A DNA stretch of 64,000 nt from Streptomyces sp. NBC_00878. Lineage in GTDB: Bacteria; Actinomycetota; Actinomycetes; Streptomycetales; Streptomycetaceae. A program made the translations under genes and the position numbers. The stretch covers positions 4,898,001 through 4,962,000 of the forward strand of contig NZ_JAPEOK010000001.1 in assembly GCF_026341515.1 (NCBI RefSeq), given 5' to 3'. Of this stretch, positions 15,345-23,473 are shown one piece after another; position 1 is the first letter of the stretch, and each line of letters begins with the position of its first letter. A model generated the notes under the pieces. The model made no database searches. It saw only the letters and a program-made list of their open reading frames with translations, and was not told the origin of the DNA.

Positions 15345-16601
15345 TCAGAAGATGTCCGGGCACCACGGTCGCCTGGACGTGCGCAGCAGGGCGTCGGCCA
15401 AGGAGGCGGCGCCCGCTCGTGCTTCCCGCACCCGCCCCAACGCCGCGAGCCGCACCGCGGACTCGTCCCCGAGCCACAACGCCCCCAACTCACTCACACC
15501 CAGAGTGAGTTCGGCATCGGCGGTGGTCCGCTCACAACTCCCGCCCGCCTCAGAGGCGTCCAGCCGATACCGCCCCCCGCACAGCCCTCCCCGGTCTTCG
15601 ACCTCCAGGACGAGCGAGCCGGTCGCCCCGTACGTACGCGCCTCCAATGCGGCCCCGACATCCAGGATCCGCACCCACACCAGGTCGGCCTGGGTGGTGA
15701 TGCGCGCCGCACGCGGATCCGGCAGCAGATGCGGCAGCAGGTCGTCCGGCGCCCGCATCCCCGTCCTGACCTTCGTGACCCAGTCGACCGAGCACAGGTA
15801 CCGCCACAGGGCACGCTCCGCGGCCGGCGTGACCGCGATCATGTCCTTGACCTTCGCCGTCTCCAGCGGCTGCTTCACGTCCCCCCAGTGGTCGTCCACG
15901 GTGTACGTGAGCAGCCCCTCGACCTCTCCGCCCGCGTTGCGGTACACGGCCTGGAACGGCTCGATCCACGATGCCGGGTCCAGCACCAGCCCGCCCGTAC
16001 GGACCTGCCACCACCGCTCATCTCGCCCGACCACGCCGGGCTTCACGCGCCTGAGCCGCTCATGGAGCTCCGGACCGATTTTCCGTACGCCGTCGCCGTC
16101 CACGAGGTCGATACGCCCGCCGTCCTCCGGACCCGACCAGCGCGGGTCGAGTCCCGCCCTCGGCACGTCGATCGTCCACTCGACGCCCGTCGTGGCCGCG
16201 CCGAATCCGTACCGTCCGTAGATCGGGTACTCCGCGGCGATGAGCGTCGCCACGGTGTCGCCCCGCTCCTTCGCGGCGGCCAGGTCCCGGGCCATCATCC
16301 GGGTGAGGATGCCCCGGCGGCGGTGGGTGGCGGTGACGGTCACATTCGTGACGGCGTCGGCCGCGACGGGGGTTCCGCCCACCGCGGTGATCTCCTGCGC
16401 GAACGAACGGAACGTGCCCACGCATCGGCCGCCGTCGAAGGCTCCCAGGGTGCGCTCGGGCACGAAATGGGTGCTGCGGTCCCTGACCTCCGCGTCCGAC
16501 ACGGACGGGGGTTGCTGGAACCCTGTTTTCATCGCGCGGATCCACTCACGGATCTCGTCCTCGCGGATGGGGCGTATGTCGATGTCCTGACGCGAACTCA
16601 T
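15345..16601 (-). CDS. Eis-like GNAT N-acetyltransferase
   Basis: 418 residues. N-terminal GNAT domain with the acetyl-CoA loop in [17 protein letters not shown] (~90-107), and [13 protein letters not shown], a signature of the enhanced-intracellular-survival (Eis) family. A central second GNAT-like half and a C-terminal sterol-carrier-like domain follow, ending with Phe at the C-terminus as in Eis proteins, where the terminal carboxylate helps catalysis. Members acetylate amines such as aminoglycosides or lysines; the substrate here is unknown. Start [12 protein letters not shown]. Monocistronic. Confidence 0.85.
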   Translation of the reverse strand: MSSRQDIDIRPIREDEIREWIRAMKTGFQQPPSVSDAEVRDRSTHFVPERTLGAFDGGRCVGTFRSFAQEITAVGGTPVAADAVTNVTVTATHRRRGILTRMMARDLAAAKERGDTVATLIAAEYPIYGRYGFGAATTGVEWTIDVPRAGLDPRWSGPEDGGRIDLVDGDGVRKIGPELHERLRRVKPGVVGRDERWWQVRTGGLVLDPASWIEPFQAVYRNAGGEVEGLLTYTVDDHWGDVKQPLETAKVKDMIAVTPAAERALWRYLCSVDWVTKVRTGMRAPDDLLPHLLPDPRAARITTQADLVWVRILDVGAALEARTYGATGSLVLEVEDRGGLCGGRYRLDASEAGGSCERTTADAELTLGVSELGALWLGDESAVRLAALGRVREARAGAASLADALLRTSRRPWCPDIF

Positions 16602-16936
16602 GCGGCCACGCTAGGCATACGTGCCGAGGGGTGTCGCGGGGTTTTCTCCCTCCCCAACCCCACCCCTTCCCGAAACTGGGTGCTCCGCCCCCAGACCCCC
16701 GTCGCTTGTACGTCGCCCGCGGACCGCCCTGGGCTTGTCGCGCAGTTCCCCGCGCCCCTAAAAAGACGGGGGCGTTCCCGCCGTCGCCGTGTACCGACCG
16801 TCGTCGGTTGCTCGCGCCGTTCCCCGCGCCCCTGCCGGGGTCCGGGTGGTCCCCTGCCGGAGGGGGCGCGGGGCTGTGACATTTGCGGCTCCGCCGCGGG
16901 GCGCGACCAGCCACAACGCACCCGCGGCCGAACACG
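16602..16936. other. 335-base gap filled by dispersed intergenic repeats
   Basis: No gene seen. It holds two copies of a TCGCGCNGTTCCCCGCGCCCCT motif (about 16733-16759 and 16807-16833) and one copy of the longer dispersed element at 16861-16912. Confidence 0.75.
16861..16912 (-). repeat. dispersed intergenic repeat, copy A
   Basis: On the minus strand GGCTGGTCGCGCCCC, then GCGGAGCCGCAAATGTCACA, then GCCCCGCGCCCC. The same element recurs at 53636-53687 and 61997-62047. It lies 3' of the rsiG stop... upstream of the acetyltransferase start, and continues into a CCCC/GGGG hairpin. Confidence 0.85.
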
Positions 16937-17698
16937 TCACATCAGCAAGTCATCCACCTGCGCCTCGCCCTCGCGATAGCGACGGGCGATCTCAGCGCTG
17001 CAGTCGTCAGCCGTCCGCTGCAACTCCTGCCGCCGCCGCGAAACCTCCTGCTCGTACCCCACGAGCCGCCCCATCGCCGCGTTCAACTCCAGATCCGTAC
17101 GCGCCTCCAGGTCGGACAGCTCGACCTCGGCGAGCATGTCCGCGGCCAGCCGCCGGTACTCCTCGCTGTGGGGCGTACCCACAGTGACGTGCCGCGCGGA
17201 CGACCGCTGCCGCGCCGGCGCATCCGTCAGGATCTCCGACAGCCGCTCCACAACGGACGCGTCGTCGGCGATCCGCGCCTCACGCCCCTGCCCCTGCCCC
17301 CGCCGCGGCGCACCCCGCCGCCCCAACTCGGCCCGCAGGATGTCGATCCGCCCCTGCAACAACCGACGCACATAACTCAGATCGGCCTCGTCCCGCTGCG
17401 CATCCCTCCGCAGGGTGCGCAGTTCGGGCAACCGCAGACGGCCCAACTCGGACTCAGGCTGGGGCTGGGGCTGGGGTTGGGACTCGGGCTGGGGCCCGGA
17501 CGCCGCCTCAGGCATGGGACTGTCCGTGCGCTGGGTGGGCGGACGCGCCGCGACCGGACGCACTGACGACGACGCCAGCGGCGGCGAAGACCGCGGTGGC
17601 AATGACGGCGGCGGCGAAGACGGCGATGGCGATGACGGCGGCTCCCCCCGAATCAGCGAAACGACCCCGGGTGACTGCCCCGTACTCGGTGTGCTCAT
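16937..17698 (-). CDS. rsiG: RsiG, c-di-GMP-dependent anti-sigma factor for WhiG
   Basis: 253 residues. A Pro/Ser/Gln-rich N-terminal tail (1-85) precedes two antiparallel coiled-coil helices. Both carry the E-x3-S-x2-R-x3-Q-x3-D cyclic-di-GMP signature: E104, S108, R111, Q115, D119 (in DEADLSYVRRLLQGRID) and E216, S220, R223, Q227, D231 (in YEQEVSRRRQELQRTADD). In Streptomyces RsiG with c-di-GMP sequesters the sporulation sigma factor WhiG. The tail is longer and more repetitive (PQPESQPQPQPQPE) than I would expect. Start ATG 17698. Divergent from dtd. Confidence 0.93.
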   Translation of the reverse strand: MSTPSTGQSPGVVSLIRGEPPSSPSPSSPPPSLPPRSSPPLASSSVRPVAARPPTQRTDSPMPEAASGPQPESQPQPQPQPESELGRLRLPELRTLRRDAQRDEADLSYVRRLLQGRIDILRAELGRRGAPRRGQGQGREARIADDASVVERLSEILTDAPARQRSSARHVTVGTPHSEEYRRLAADMLAEVELSDLEARTDLELNAAMGRLVGYEQEVSRRRQELQRTADDCSAEIARRYREGEAQVDDLLM

Positions 17699-17893
17699 GT
17701 GCCTCAACCGTCCCCTCGACCGGCGCGTGTGAGCATCGTGCCACCCCAAGTGGCCGCTATGTGACCGAGTGCCCCCGATCGGCCCCAGATGGGGGGTAAG
17801 CATCAATAAGAAAGCCCTCGTACGGAGGCCGACGCCGAGGCAGCGACGAGACCGGACACCGAGGTCAACCCGACGCACGGCATGATGGCCCGT

Positions 17894-18319
17894 ATGCGTG
17901 CGGTGGTGCAGAGAGTGGACGGCGCGAGTGTCGTCGTCGAGGGTGAGACCGTCGGGGAGATCGACGGCGAGGGACTGTGCGTCCTCGTCGGGGTGACCCA
18001 CGAGGACACCAAGGAGAAGGCGGCCCAACTGGCCCGCAAACTCTGGTCGGTCCGCATGCTGACCGACGAGAAGTCGTGCTCGGACATCGACGCCCCGCTG
18101 CTCGTGATCAGCCAGTTCACACTCTACGGAGACGCCCGCAAGGGCCGCCGCCCGACCTGGAACGCGGCCGCCCCCGGCGACGTGGCGGAGCCGCTCGTGG
18201 ACGAGGTCGTGGCCCAGCTCCGCTCACTCGGCGCAACGGTGGCGACGGGCCGCTTCGGCGCGCAGATGCGCGTCTCACTGACGAACGACGGCCCGTTCAC
18301 CGTGCTGCTGGAGATGTAA
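17894..18319 (+). CDS. dtd: D-aminoacyl-tRNA deacylase
   Basis: 141 residues from [20 protein letters not shown], the usual DTD start (an upstream ATG at 17882 would add MMAR). It has the catalytic [15 protein letters not shown] segment and the C-terminal [11 protein letters not shown], including the Gly-Pro motif that contacts the substrate. DTD hydrolyses D-aminoacyl (and glycyl-tRNA-Ala) esters, a translation proofreading role in the cytosol. Length is standard. The stop codon lies inside a 29-bp tandem duplication. Confidence 0.95.
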   Translation: MRAVVQRVDGASVVVEGETVGEIDGEGLCVLVGVTHEDTKEKAAQLARKLWSVRMLTDEKSCSDIDAPLLVISQFTLYGDARKGRRPTWNAAAPGDVAEPLVDEVVAQLRSLGATVATGRFGAQMRVSLTNDGPFTVLLEM

Positions 18320-18368
18320 CCACCAGTACCGGGCGGACCGAGATGTAACCACCAGTACCGGGCGGACC
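18311..18368. repeat. exact 29-bp tandem duplication across the dtd stop codon
   Basis: Units 18311-18339 and 18340-18368 are identical. Each begins GAGATGTAACCACCAG, so the end of dtd (Glu-Met-stop) is duplicated downstream. Confidence 0.95.
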
Positions 18369-18408
18369 CTCCACACCACAGATCCAGCCCAACGTCCCCA
18401 ACGTCCCC

Positions 18409-19383
18409 CTACGGCTCGACCACGACCTCCTGCGCCGCGGCCGTCGTATCGGCCACCAGCCGCGCGTCCAGCGGTACGTTCCGCTTGACGAGGCCGAGGG
18501 CGATCGGCCCGAGCTCGTGATGGCGTACGGAGGTCGTGACGAAGCCGATCTTGCGCCCGTCGGGCCCGTCGTCCGCGAGCCGGAGCTCCGCGCCGTGCGG
18601 CGGCAGATGGACCTCGCTGCCGTCCAGGTGCAGGAAGACGAGCCGACGCGGGGGCTTGCCCAGGTTCTGGACGCGGGCGACGGTCTCCTGGCCGCGATAG
18701 CACCCCTTCTGCAGATGCACCGCGCTGCCGATCCAGCCCAGCTCGTGCGGGATGGTCCGGTGGTCGGTCTCGAAACCGAGCCGCGGCTGGTGGTGCTCGA
18801 CGCGCAGCGCCTCGTACGCGAGCAGCCCGACCGCCGGGCCGTGCTGGTCGACGTCAGAGGCGAACGACTCCAGGTCCGTACGCGGCAGGAACAGATCACG
18901 CCCGTACGGCGTCTCGCGGACGACGACGCCCTCCGGGACCTCGGCGATGGAGCCGGCCGGCAGGTGGACGACCGCGAAATCACCGGTCCGGTCGGCGACG
19001 TCGACGCGGTAGAAGAACTTCATCGACTCCAGGTACGCGATCAACGCGTCCTGGCTGTCGGGCTCCACGTGGGCCCAGGTGGTCGTCCCGTCGTCGACGA
19101 GATACAGCGCGTGCTCGATGTGGCCGTGCGCGGAGAGGACCAGCGCCTCGGTGGCGCGGCCCGCCGGGAGGTCGCTGACGTGCTGGGTGAGCAGCAGGTG
19201 CAGCCAGCTGAGCCGGTCGTCACCGGTGACGGTGACCACGCCGCGGTGCGAGAGGTCCACGAATCCGGTGCCGTCGGCGAAGGCGCGCTGTTCTCGGAAC
19301 AGGTCTCCGTAGTGGGCGGCGACACCTTCGTCCACACCCTCGGCGGGAACGGCACCGGGCAGGGACAACAGAGGGCTCTTCAT
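18409..19383 (-). CDS. ygfZ: YgfZ/GcvT-like folate-binding protein
   Basis: 324 residues from ATG 19383 (GTG 19389 two codons upstream is also possible). GcvT fold with the diagnostic YgfZ motif KGCYRGQETVARVQN (around residue 225), containing the conserved Cys. YgfZ proteins use tetrahydrofolate and help assembly or repair of certain iron-sulfur enzymes. TAGGCT lies 8 nt before ATG 19383, consistent with a leaderless start. Next to nur and FABP, an order conserved in Streptomyces. Confidence 0.88.
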   Translation of the reverse strand: MKSPLLSLPGAVPAEGVDEGVAAHYGDLFREQRAFADGTGFVDLSHRGVVTVTGDDRLSWLHLLLTQHVSDLPAGRATEALVLSAHGHIEHALYLVDDGTTTWAHVEPDSQDALIAYLESMKFFYRVDVADRTGDFAVVHLPAGSIAEVPEGVVVRETPYGRDLFLPRTDLESFASDVDQHGPAVGLLAYEALRVEHHQPRLGFETDHRTIPHELGWIGSAVHLQKGCYRGQETVARVQNLGKPPRRLVFLHLDGSEVHLPPHGAELRLADDGPDGRKIGFVTTSVRHHELGPIALGLVKRNVPLDARLVADTTAAAQEVVVEP

Positions 19384-19445
19384 ATCCACACAGCCTACGA
19401 CCGAGTGGGCGCGCTTTTTATTTCCCCCGGGAGCCGCTTCGCGGC

Positions 19446-19922
19446 CTACTCCGCCTTCGCGGCCTTCTTCGCCGCGCTCGCCGTGCAGTCCTCGCAGCGG
19501 CCGAAGATCGCGAAGTGCTTCATGTCGGTGGAGAAGCCGAAGGTCTCGCGGAGCTTGGCCGTGAAGTCGGCGGCGACCTCGACGTCCGCCTCGATGACGT
19601 TCGTGCAGTCGCGGCAGACCAGGTGGAGATGGTGGTGCCGGTCCGCGAGGTGGTACGTGGGCGCGCCGTGCCCGAGGTGCGCGTGGGAGACGAGCGCGAG
19701 CTCCTCCAGGAGCTCCAGGGTCCGGTACACCGTGGAAATGTTGACCCCCGACGCCGTCTTCCTCACCTCGATGAGGATGTCGTCGGGGGTCGCGTGCTCC
19801 AGGGTGTCCACGGCTTCGAGCACAAGTTGCCGCTGCGGGGTCAGCCGGTAGCCGCGCTGCCGCAGATCGCTCTTCCAGTCGGTGCCTTCGGTACCTTCGG
19901 TGCTACTTCCAGTGCTCACCAC
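19446..19922 (-). CDS. nur: Nur, nickel-responsive Fur-family repressor
   Basis: 158 residues. After the first few residues it matches what I remember of S. coelicolor Nur nearly word for word (DWKSDLRQRGYRLTPQRQLV, NISTVYRTLELLEEL, HLGHGAPTYHLADRHHHLHL). It has the metal-binding His cluster (~87-100), CRDC (103-106) and a second CEDC near the C-terminus. Nur with Ni(II) represses nickel uptake and controls Fe-SOD/Ni-SOD switching. Oddity: about ten extra residues, GSSTEGTEGT, are inserted after MVST. TAGACT lies 6 nt before GTG 19922, so it is probably leaderless. Confidence 0.93.
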   Translation of the reverse strand: MVSTGSSTEGTEGTDWKSDLRQRGYRLTPQRQLVLEAVDTLEHATPDDILIEVRKTASGVNISTVYRTLELLEELALVSHAHLGHGAPTYHLADRHHHLHLVCRDCTNVIEADVEVAADFTAKLRETFGFSTDMKHFAIFGRCEDCTASAAKKAAKAE

Positions 19923-19928
19923 ACCGAA

Positions 19929-19934
19929 AGTCTA
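19929..19934 (-). promoter_or_regulatory. -10 element of the leaderless nur transcript
   Basis: TAGACT on the minus strand, 6 nt before GTG 19922. Confidence 0.6.
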
Positions 19935-19961
19935 GGACTACTCGGAGAACTGCTCGGAGAA

Positions 19962-20537
19962 CTACTTGAAGAAGGCGATCCCGTCGTCCGGCATGTCGTC
20001 GGGCAGGGCCTTGGCCCAGCGCTCGACGTCCTCCGGGCTGACGACCTTCTTGAGCTGGGCCGACATGTACGGGCGGAGCGGAACCTCGGGGGTCTGCTTC
20101 TCGCCGACCCACATGAGATCGCTCTTCACATAGCCGTACAGACGCTTGCCACCGTTGTACGGGCCCGAGGCGGCCGTGCGGGCGACCGCGTCCGTGACCA
20201 GGTCGATCTGGGGCTTCTTGGCGGCCAGCTCGCCGTACCAGACCTCGACGACACCGTCGTCGCGGACCATGACGACCTCGACCTTGCGGTCCTGGTCGAT
20301 CCGCCAGTAGCCGGACTCGGACTCCAGCGGCCGCACCTTGTTGCCCTCGGAGTCGAGGACCCAGGTGTGCGAGTGGTACTCCAGGAAGTCCCGCCCGTCG
20401 TGGGTGAAGCTGACTTCCTGGCCGAAGTTGCACTTCTCGTCGCCGGGGAAGTCGTGGACGCCCGCGCCGGTCCAGTTGCCCAGGAGAAAGACAAGGGGGA
20501 CGAGGTCCTTGTGCAGGTCGGACGGGATCTCGATCAT
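19962..20537 (-). CDS. FABP-family (nitrobindin/THAP4-like) heme-binding beta-barrel protein
   Basis: 191 residues. The N-terminal LVFLLGNWTGAGVHDFPG carries the GxWxGxG signature of DUF1794/nitrobindin proteins. Alternating beta strands follow, ending with the conserved segment before DDGIAFFK. Homologues bind ferric heme through a His near the C-terminus and may handle peroxynitrite; role in this organism unknown. It is preceded by the 33-codon membrane peptide gene at 20563-20664, with which it is probably cotranscribed (25 nt gap). Confidence 0.85.
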   Translation of the reverse strand: MIEIPSDLHKDLVPLVFLLGNWTGAGVHDFPGDEKCNFGQEVSFTHDGRDFLEYHSHTWVLDSEGNKVRPLESESGYWRIDQDRKVEVVMVRDDGVVEVWYGELAAKKPQIDLVTDAVARTAASGPYNGGKRLYGYVKSDLMWVGEKQTPEVPLRPYMSAQLKKVVSPEDVERWAKALPDDMPDDGIAFFK

Positions 20538-20562
20538 GAGGTCGGCAGTTCCTTGATGGGGG

Positions 20563-20664
20563 TCAGCGCTGGCCCTGGTACAGCTTCTTCACGGCCAGCC
20601 CGGTGAAGGCGAGAACACCGACACAGACCAGGACCAGCAGGGCTTCGAAGAAGTACTCAAGCAC
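20563..20664 (-). CDS. 33-residue single-pass membrane peptide
   Basis: GTG 20664 opens a 33-codon frame beginning MLEYFFEALLVLVCVGVLAF and ending VKKLYQGQR. It has one membrane helix, an acidic N-terminus and a basic C-terminus, so probably N-out/C-in. GAGGAG lies 7 nt upstream. The gene sits just ahead of the FABP gene. I recall similar tiny proteins at this position in other Streptomyces, but no function. Confidence 0.75.
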   Translation of the reverse strand: MLEYFFEALLVLVCVGVLAFTGLAVKKLYQGQR

Positions 20665-20758
20665 GGGGTGCTCCTCGGGGGTGACACGGTGGTTTGGCGT
20701 TGCAGAGCCGCCCCCACTCTAGTCGGGCGGGGACCGGGGCTCTCCCTGAGGTAGGCCC

Positions 20759-20764
20759 TACCAT
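20759..20764 (+). promoter_or_regulatory. -10 element of the leaderless dsrE-like transcript
   Basis: TACCAT followed by 7 nt and the ATG at 20772. Confidence 0.55.
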
Positions 20765-20771
20765 TCGCCCC

Positions 20772-21134
20772 ATGGCGAAGAAGCTCGTGATCAAGGTGAC
20801 GGCGGGGGCGGACGCTCCCGAACGCTGCTCTCAGGCGTTCACGGTGGCCGCGGTCGCCGTGGCCAGTGGCGTGGACGTGTCGCTCTGGCTGACCGGCGAG
20901 TCCGCGTGGTTCGCGCTGCCGGGCCGGGCCGCCGAGTTCGAGCTGCCGCACGCGGCCCCGCTCCCCGATCTGCTCGACTCGATCCTGGCCGGGGGCCGCC
21001 TCACCCTCTGCACGCAGTGCGCTGCCCGCCGCGACATCACGGAGAAGGACGTCATCGAGGGCGTACGGATCGCGGGCGCACAGGTCTTCGTCCAGGAGGC
21101 GCTGGGGGACGAGACCCAGGCACTCGTCTACTGA
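20772..21134 (+). CDS. DsrE-family protein
   Basis: 120 residues. Starts MAKKLVIKVTAGADAPERCS, an alternating alpha/beta DsrE/DsrF-like fold with LCTQCAARRDITEKDVIEG, where two Cys (in CTQC) could take part in sulfur relay. It ends LGDETQALVY. The family carries or transfers sulfane sulfur; its exact role in Streptomyces is not established. The neighbours DUF1416 and rhodanese are also sulfur-related. Leaderless start inferred from TACCAT 7 nt upstream. Confidence 0.83.
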   Translation: MAKKLVIKVTAGADAPERCSQAFTVAAVAVASGVDVSLWLTGESAWFALPGRAAEFELPHAAPLPDLLDSILAGGRLTLCTQCAARRDITEKDVIEGVRIAGAQVFVQEALGDETQALVY

Positions 21135-21228
21135 CCGAGGACCGGGAGCACCGGAGACACCGGGAAGCACCGGGGAGTACAGGGAGCGCCGGGGAGTACG
21201 GGAGTGGGGACAGAGGGGCCGGGACGGG

Positions 21229-21489
21229 TCACTGTCGGCGCTTCTTGCCGTCCAGTTCGTCCCACCACTCGTCGGACTTGGGGTCGCCGGACGGGTCGTC
21301 CCACCAGCGGTCGTCGGGGCCACGCCGGTTGGCCACCATCGCCGCGAGCGGGGGAATCACCATGGCCACCACGCACATGCCGACGGCCACGGGCACCGAC
21401 CAGAGCCGCACGACTCCCCAGGCGAGCACGAACAGCCCGATGCACGTGCCCATCATGGCGAAGTAGGCGTGACGCCGTCGCGCGTACAT
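21229..21489 (-). CDS. DUF3099 small membrane protein
   Basis: 86 residues with two membrane helices (FAMMGTCIGLFVLAWGVVRL and VAVGMCVVAMVIPPLAAMV) followed by a charged tryptophan-rich tail (PDDRWWDDPSGDPKSDEWWD). This matches the actinobacterial DUF3099 family. Function unknown. It is preceded on the same strand by the DUF1416 gene, but a strong terminator separates them. Confidence 0.83.
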   Translation of the reverse strand: MYARRRHAYFAMMGTCIGLFVLAWGVVRLWSVPVAVGMCVVAMVIPPLAAMVANRRGPDDRWWDDPSGDPKSDEWWDELDGKKRRQ

Positions 21490-21516
21490 ACGTCCAGAGT
21501 AGATCCGGGCAAGCCG

Positions 21517-21569
21517 AAGGGCCGCGCCCCATTACCGGAAAGCGTCCAACTCCCCGGGGCGCGGCCCTT
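21517..21569 (-). terminator. strong terminator downstream of DUF1416
   Basis: AAGGGCCGCGCCCC (21517-21530) pairs perfectly with GGGGCGCGGCCCTT (21556-21569), a 14-bp stem. Confidence 0.7.
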
Positions 21570-21599
21570 CGGCCGTTTATACGGTGTCTGCCGTCCAGC

Positions 21600-21688
21600 G
21601 GTTCAGACGGTCGGACGGTTCAAGCGCGTCAGACGGTTCAGACAGTTCAGACGGATCAAGCGGATCAAGCGGATCAAGCAGGTCAGAC
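21600..21688. repeat. TTCAGACGG/CGGATCAAG tandem repeats spanning the DUF1416 stop
   Basis: Three exact CGGATCAAG units (21652-21678) are preceded by degenerate GGTTCAGACGG units. The stop codon of DUF1416 (21683-21685) lies at the edge of the array. Confidence 0.8.
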
Positions 21689-21970
21689 CGCGATGGCCAC
21701 CTCGGCCAGGCCGCCCGTCTGGGCGACTACCGTGCGGTCGGCCGTGCCGCCGGGGACGAGGGCGCGGACGGTCCAGGTTCCCTCGGCCGCGTAGAAGCGG
21801 AACTGTCCGGTCGCCGAGGTCGGGACCTCGGCGGTGAACTCGCCGGTCGAGTCCAGGAGGCGGACGTAGCCCACCACCGGCTCGCCGTCCCTGGTCACCT
21901 GACCCTGGATGGTGGTCTCACCGGGCTTGATCGTCGAGGCGTCGGGGCCGCCGGCCTTCGCTCCACACAT
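21683..21970 (-). CDS. DUF1416 domain protein (sulfurtransferase partner)
   Basis: 95 residues. MCGAKAGGPDASTIKPGETT is the family start; the rest is a beta-rich transthyretin-like fold (GQVTRDGEPVVGYVRLLDST, FRFYAAEGTWTVRALVPGG). It follows the rhodanese gene by 36 nt, the usual arrangement, and is probably cotranscribed and functionally coupled, possibly as a sulfur acceptor through Cys2 (inference). Confidence 0.87.
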   Translation of the reverse strand: MCGAKAGGPDASTIKPGETTIQGQVTRDGEPVVGYVRLLDSTGEFTAEVPTSATGQFRFYAAEGTWTVRALVPGGTADRTVVAQTGGLAEVAIAV

Positions 21971-22006
21971 GTTTCGTTTCCGTCCTTCAGGCCTTGTCTT
22001 CGAGGA

Positions 22007-22846
22007 TTACTTGTTGGCGCCGAGCTCGATCGGGACGCCGACCAGGGAGCCGTACTCGGTCCAGGAGCCGTCGTAGTTCTTGACGTTCTCCACGCCGAGC
22101 AGCTCGTGCAGCACGAACCAGGTGAGCGCGGAACGCTCACCGATGCGGCAGTACGCGATCGTGTCCTTGGCGAGGTCGACCTGCTCCTCGGCGTAGAGCT
22201 CCTTGAGCTCGTCGTCCGACTTGAAGGTGCCGTCGTCGTTGGCGTTCTTCGACCACGGGATGTTGCGCGCGGACGGGACGTGGCCCGGACGCTGCGACTG
22301 CTCCTGCGGCAGGTGGGCCGGCGCGAGCAGCTTGCCGCTGAACTCGTCGGGCGACCGGACGTCGACCAGGTTCTGCGAACCGATGGCCGCCACGACGTCG
22401 TCACGGAAGGCGCGGATCGCGACGTTCTGAGCCTTGGCCTTGTAGTCGGTCGCGGCGCGCTCGGGCACCTCGACGACCAGGTCGCGGGAGTCGAGCTCCC
22501 ACTTCTTGCGGCCGCCGTCGAGAAGCTTCACGTTCTCGTGGCCGTACAGCTTGAAGTACCAGTAGGCGTAGGACGCGAACCAGTTGTTGTTGCCGCCGTA
22601 GAGGACGACCAGGGTGTCGTTGCCGATGCCCTTCTCCGACAGGAGCTTCTCGAAGCCGGCCTGGTCGACGAAGTCACGGCGGACCGGGTCCTGGAGGTCC
22701 TTGGTCCAGTCGATCCGGATCGCGTTGCGGATGTGGTTCTTCTCGTACGCGGACGTGTCCTCGTCGACCTCGACGATGGCCACGCTCGGGTCGTCCAGGT
22801 GGTCCTGGACCCAGTCGGCGTCTACCAGGACGTCGCTGCGGCTCAT
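22007..22846 (-). CDS. thiosulfate/3-mercaptopyruvate sulfurtransferase (rhodanese)
   Basis: 279 residues with two rhodanese domains. The active loop AYCRIGERSALTWF carries the catalytic Cys (~233), and the first domain is inactive. It begins MSRSDVLVDADWVQDHLDDP. It transfers sulfane sulfur from thiosulfate or mercaptopyruvate to thiols or acceptor proteins. The neighbour DUF1416 is downstream and a Cys-containing leader peptide with its own promoter is upstream, suggesting control by cysteine supply. Confidence 0.93.
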   Translation of the reverse strand: MSRSDVLVDADWVQDHLDDPSVAIVEVDEDTSAYEKNHIRNAIRIDWTKDLQDPVRRDFVDQAGFEKLLSEKGIGNDTLVVLYGGNNNWFASYAYWYFKLYGHENVKLLDGGRKKWELDSRDLVVEVPERAATDYKAKAQNVAIRAFRDDVVAAIGSQNLVDVRSPDEFSGKLLAPAHLPQEQSQRPGHVPSARNIPWSKNANDDGTFKSDDELKELYAEEQVDLAKDTIAYCRIGERSALTWFVLHELLGVENVKNYDGSWTEYGSLVGVPIELGANK

Positions 22847-23005
22847 GCTCGTTCTCCTCCGGGGCAGTTGCGGCGGGGCGTTGCGTCAGAAAGGGGTGCT
22901 TGGTACGCGCTCGACGGTGACGGCTGCGGCGGCGTACGCGGCGCAGGGGTGGCCCCGACGAGAGAGGTCGAAGGGCCCGGCTCGCGGAAGTACGAACGCT
23001 TCCGC

Positions 23006-23113
23006 TCAGGAAGTGCGACAGAGCATGGCGGCGACGCGGCACAGGTCTACTGCCCGCCGCTTCGTGAGATCCGCCTGTCCCCGCGGCCGGAGGACGCTCA
23101 ATTTGCACTGCAT
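23006..23113 (-). CDS. 35-residue Cys-containing leader peptide upstream of the sulfurtransferase
   Basis: ATG 23113 opens 35 codons beginning MQCKLSVLRPRGQADLTKRR and ending RVAAMLCRTS. The tail QADLTKRRAVDLCRVAAMLC is what I recall for leader peptides ahead of actinobacterial sulfur genes. Cys at positions 3, 24 and 31 would make translation sensitive to Cys-tRNA. It is leaderless: TACGAT lies 7 nt before the ATG. A cis-acting attenuator role is inferred from mycobacterial Cys-rich leader peptides. Confidence 0.75.
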   Translation of the reverse strand: MQCKLSVLRPRGQADLTKRRAVDLCRVAAMLCRTS

Positions 23114-23120
23114 AGCGTCG

Positions 23121-23150
23121 ATCGTAGGGACGGACAGGCGGGCATGTCAC
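23121..23150 (-). promoter_or_regulatory. promoter of the sulfurtransferase operon
   Basis: -35 GTGACA (23145-23150), 18-nt spacer, -10 TACGAT (23121-23126), then 7 nt to the leader-peptide ATG. Confidence 0.65.
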
Positions 23151-23473
23151 CGGTGTGTCGCATGCTGAGACACGATCGTCCGCGATGTGGGATGGGGAGG
23201 GTGGGGGAACACCTTCCCGCCCGGTCTCTCCCGGGTTCCTCCCGGTCTCGTCCGGCTCCGGAGGGGTTGCAGGTCTCGTCGTCTCGCTCGTACATCTGCT
23301 GTTCGGACGGGGTCGTCTCGCCTTTCGGACGGCGGATCGGTCCGTCGGACGGCGGATCGTCCGAGCGTTGAGGCTCGTCCCGTCTTCAGCTCTTCCGCGG
23401 CGGCTCGCCCCTCGTCCGAGTCGGCGGTGTGTGAAGGCGTCACGGTGTCCGGACGCCCTTGCTCCCTACCCGA
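23151..23473. other. intergenic, nothing recognised
   Basis: About 320 bases between the sulfurtransferase promoter and the end of the DUF2993 gene. Only GGACGG-type short repeats around 23330-23360; no convincing gene, RNA or terminator. Confidence 0.5.

Noticed and set aside
14739..16979. 746-codon plus-strand frame over the acetyltransferase
   Set aside because: Spans a real small gene, repeats and an antisense gene; no recognisable domain.
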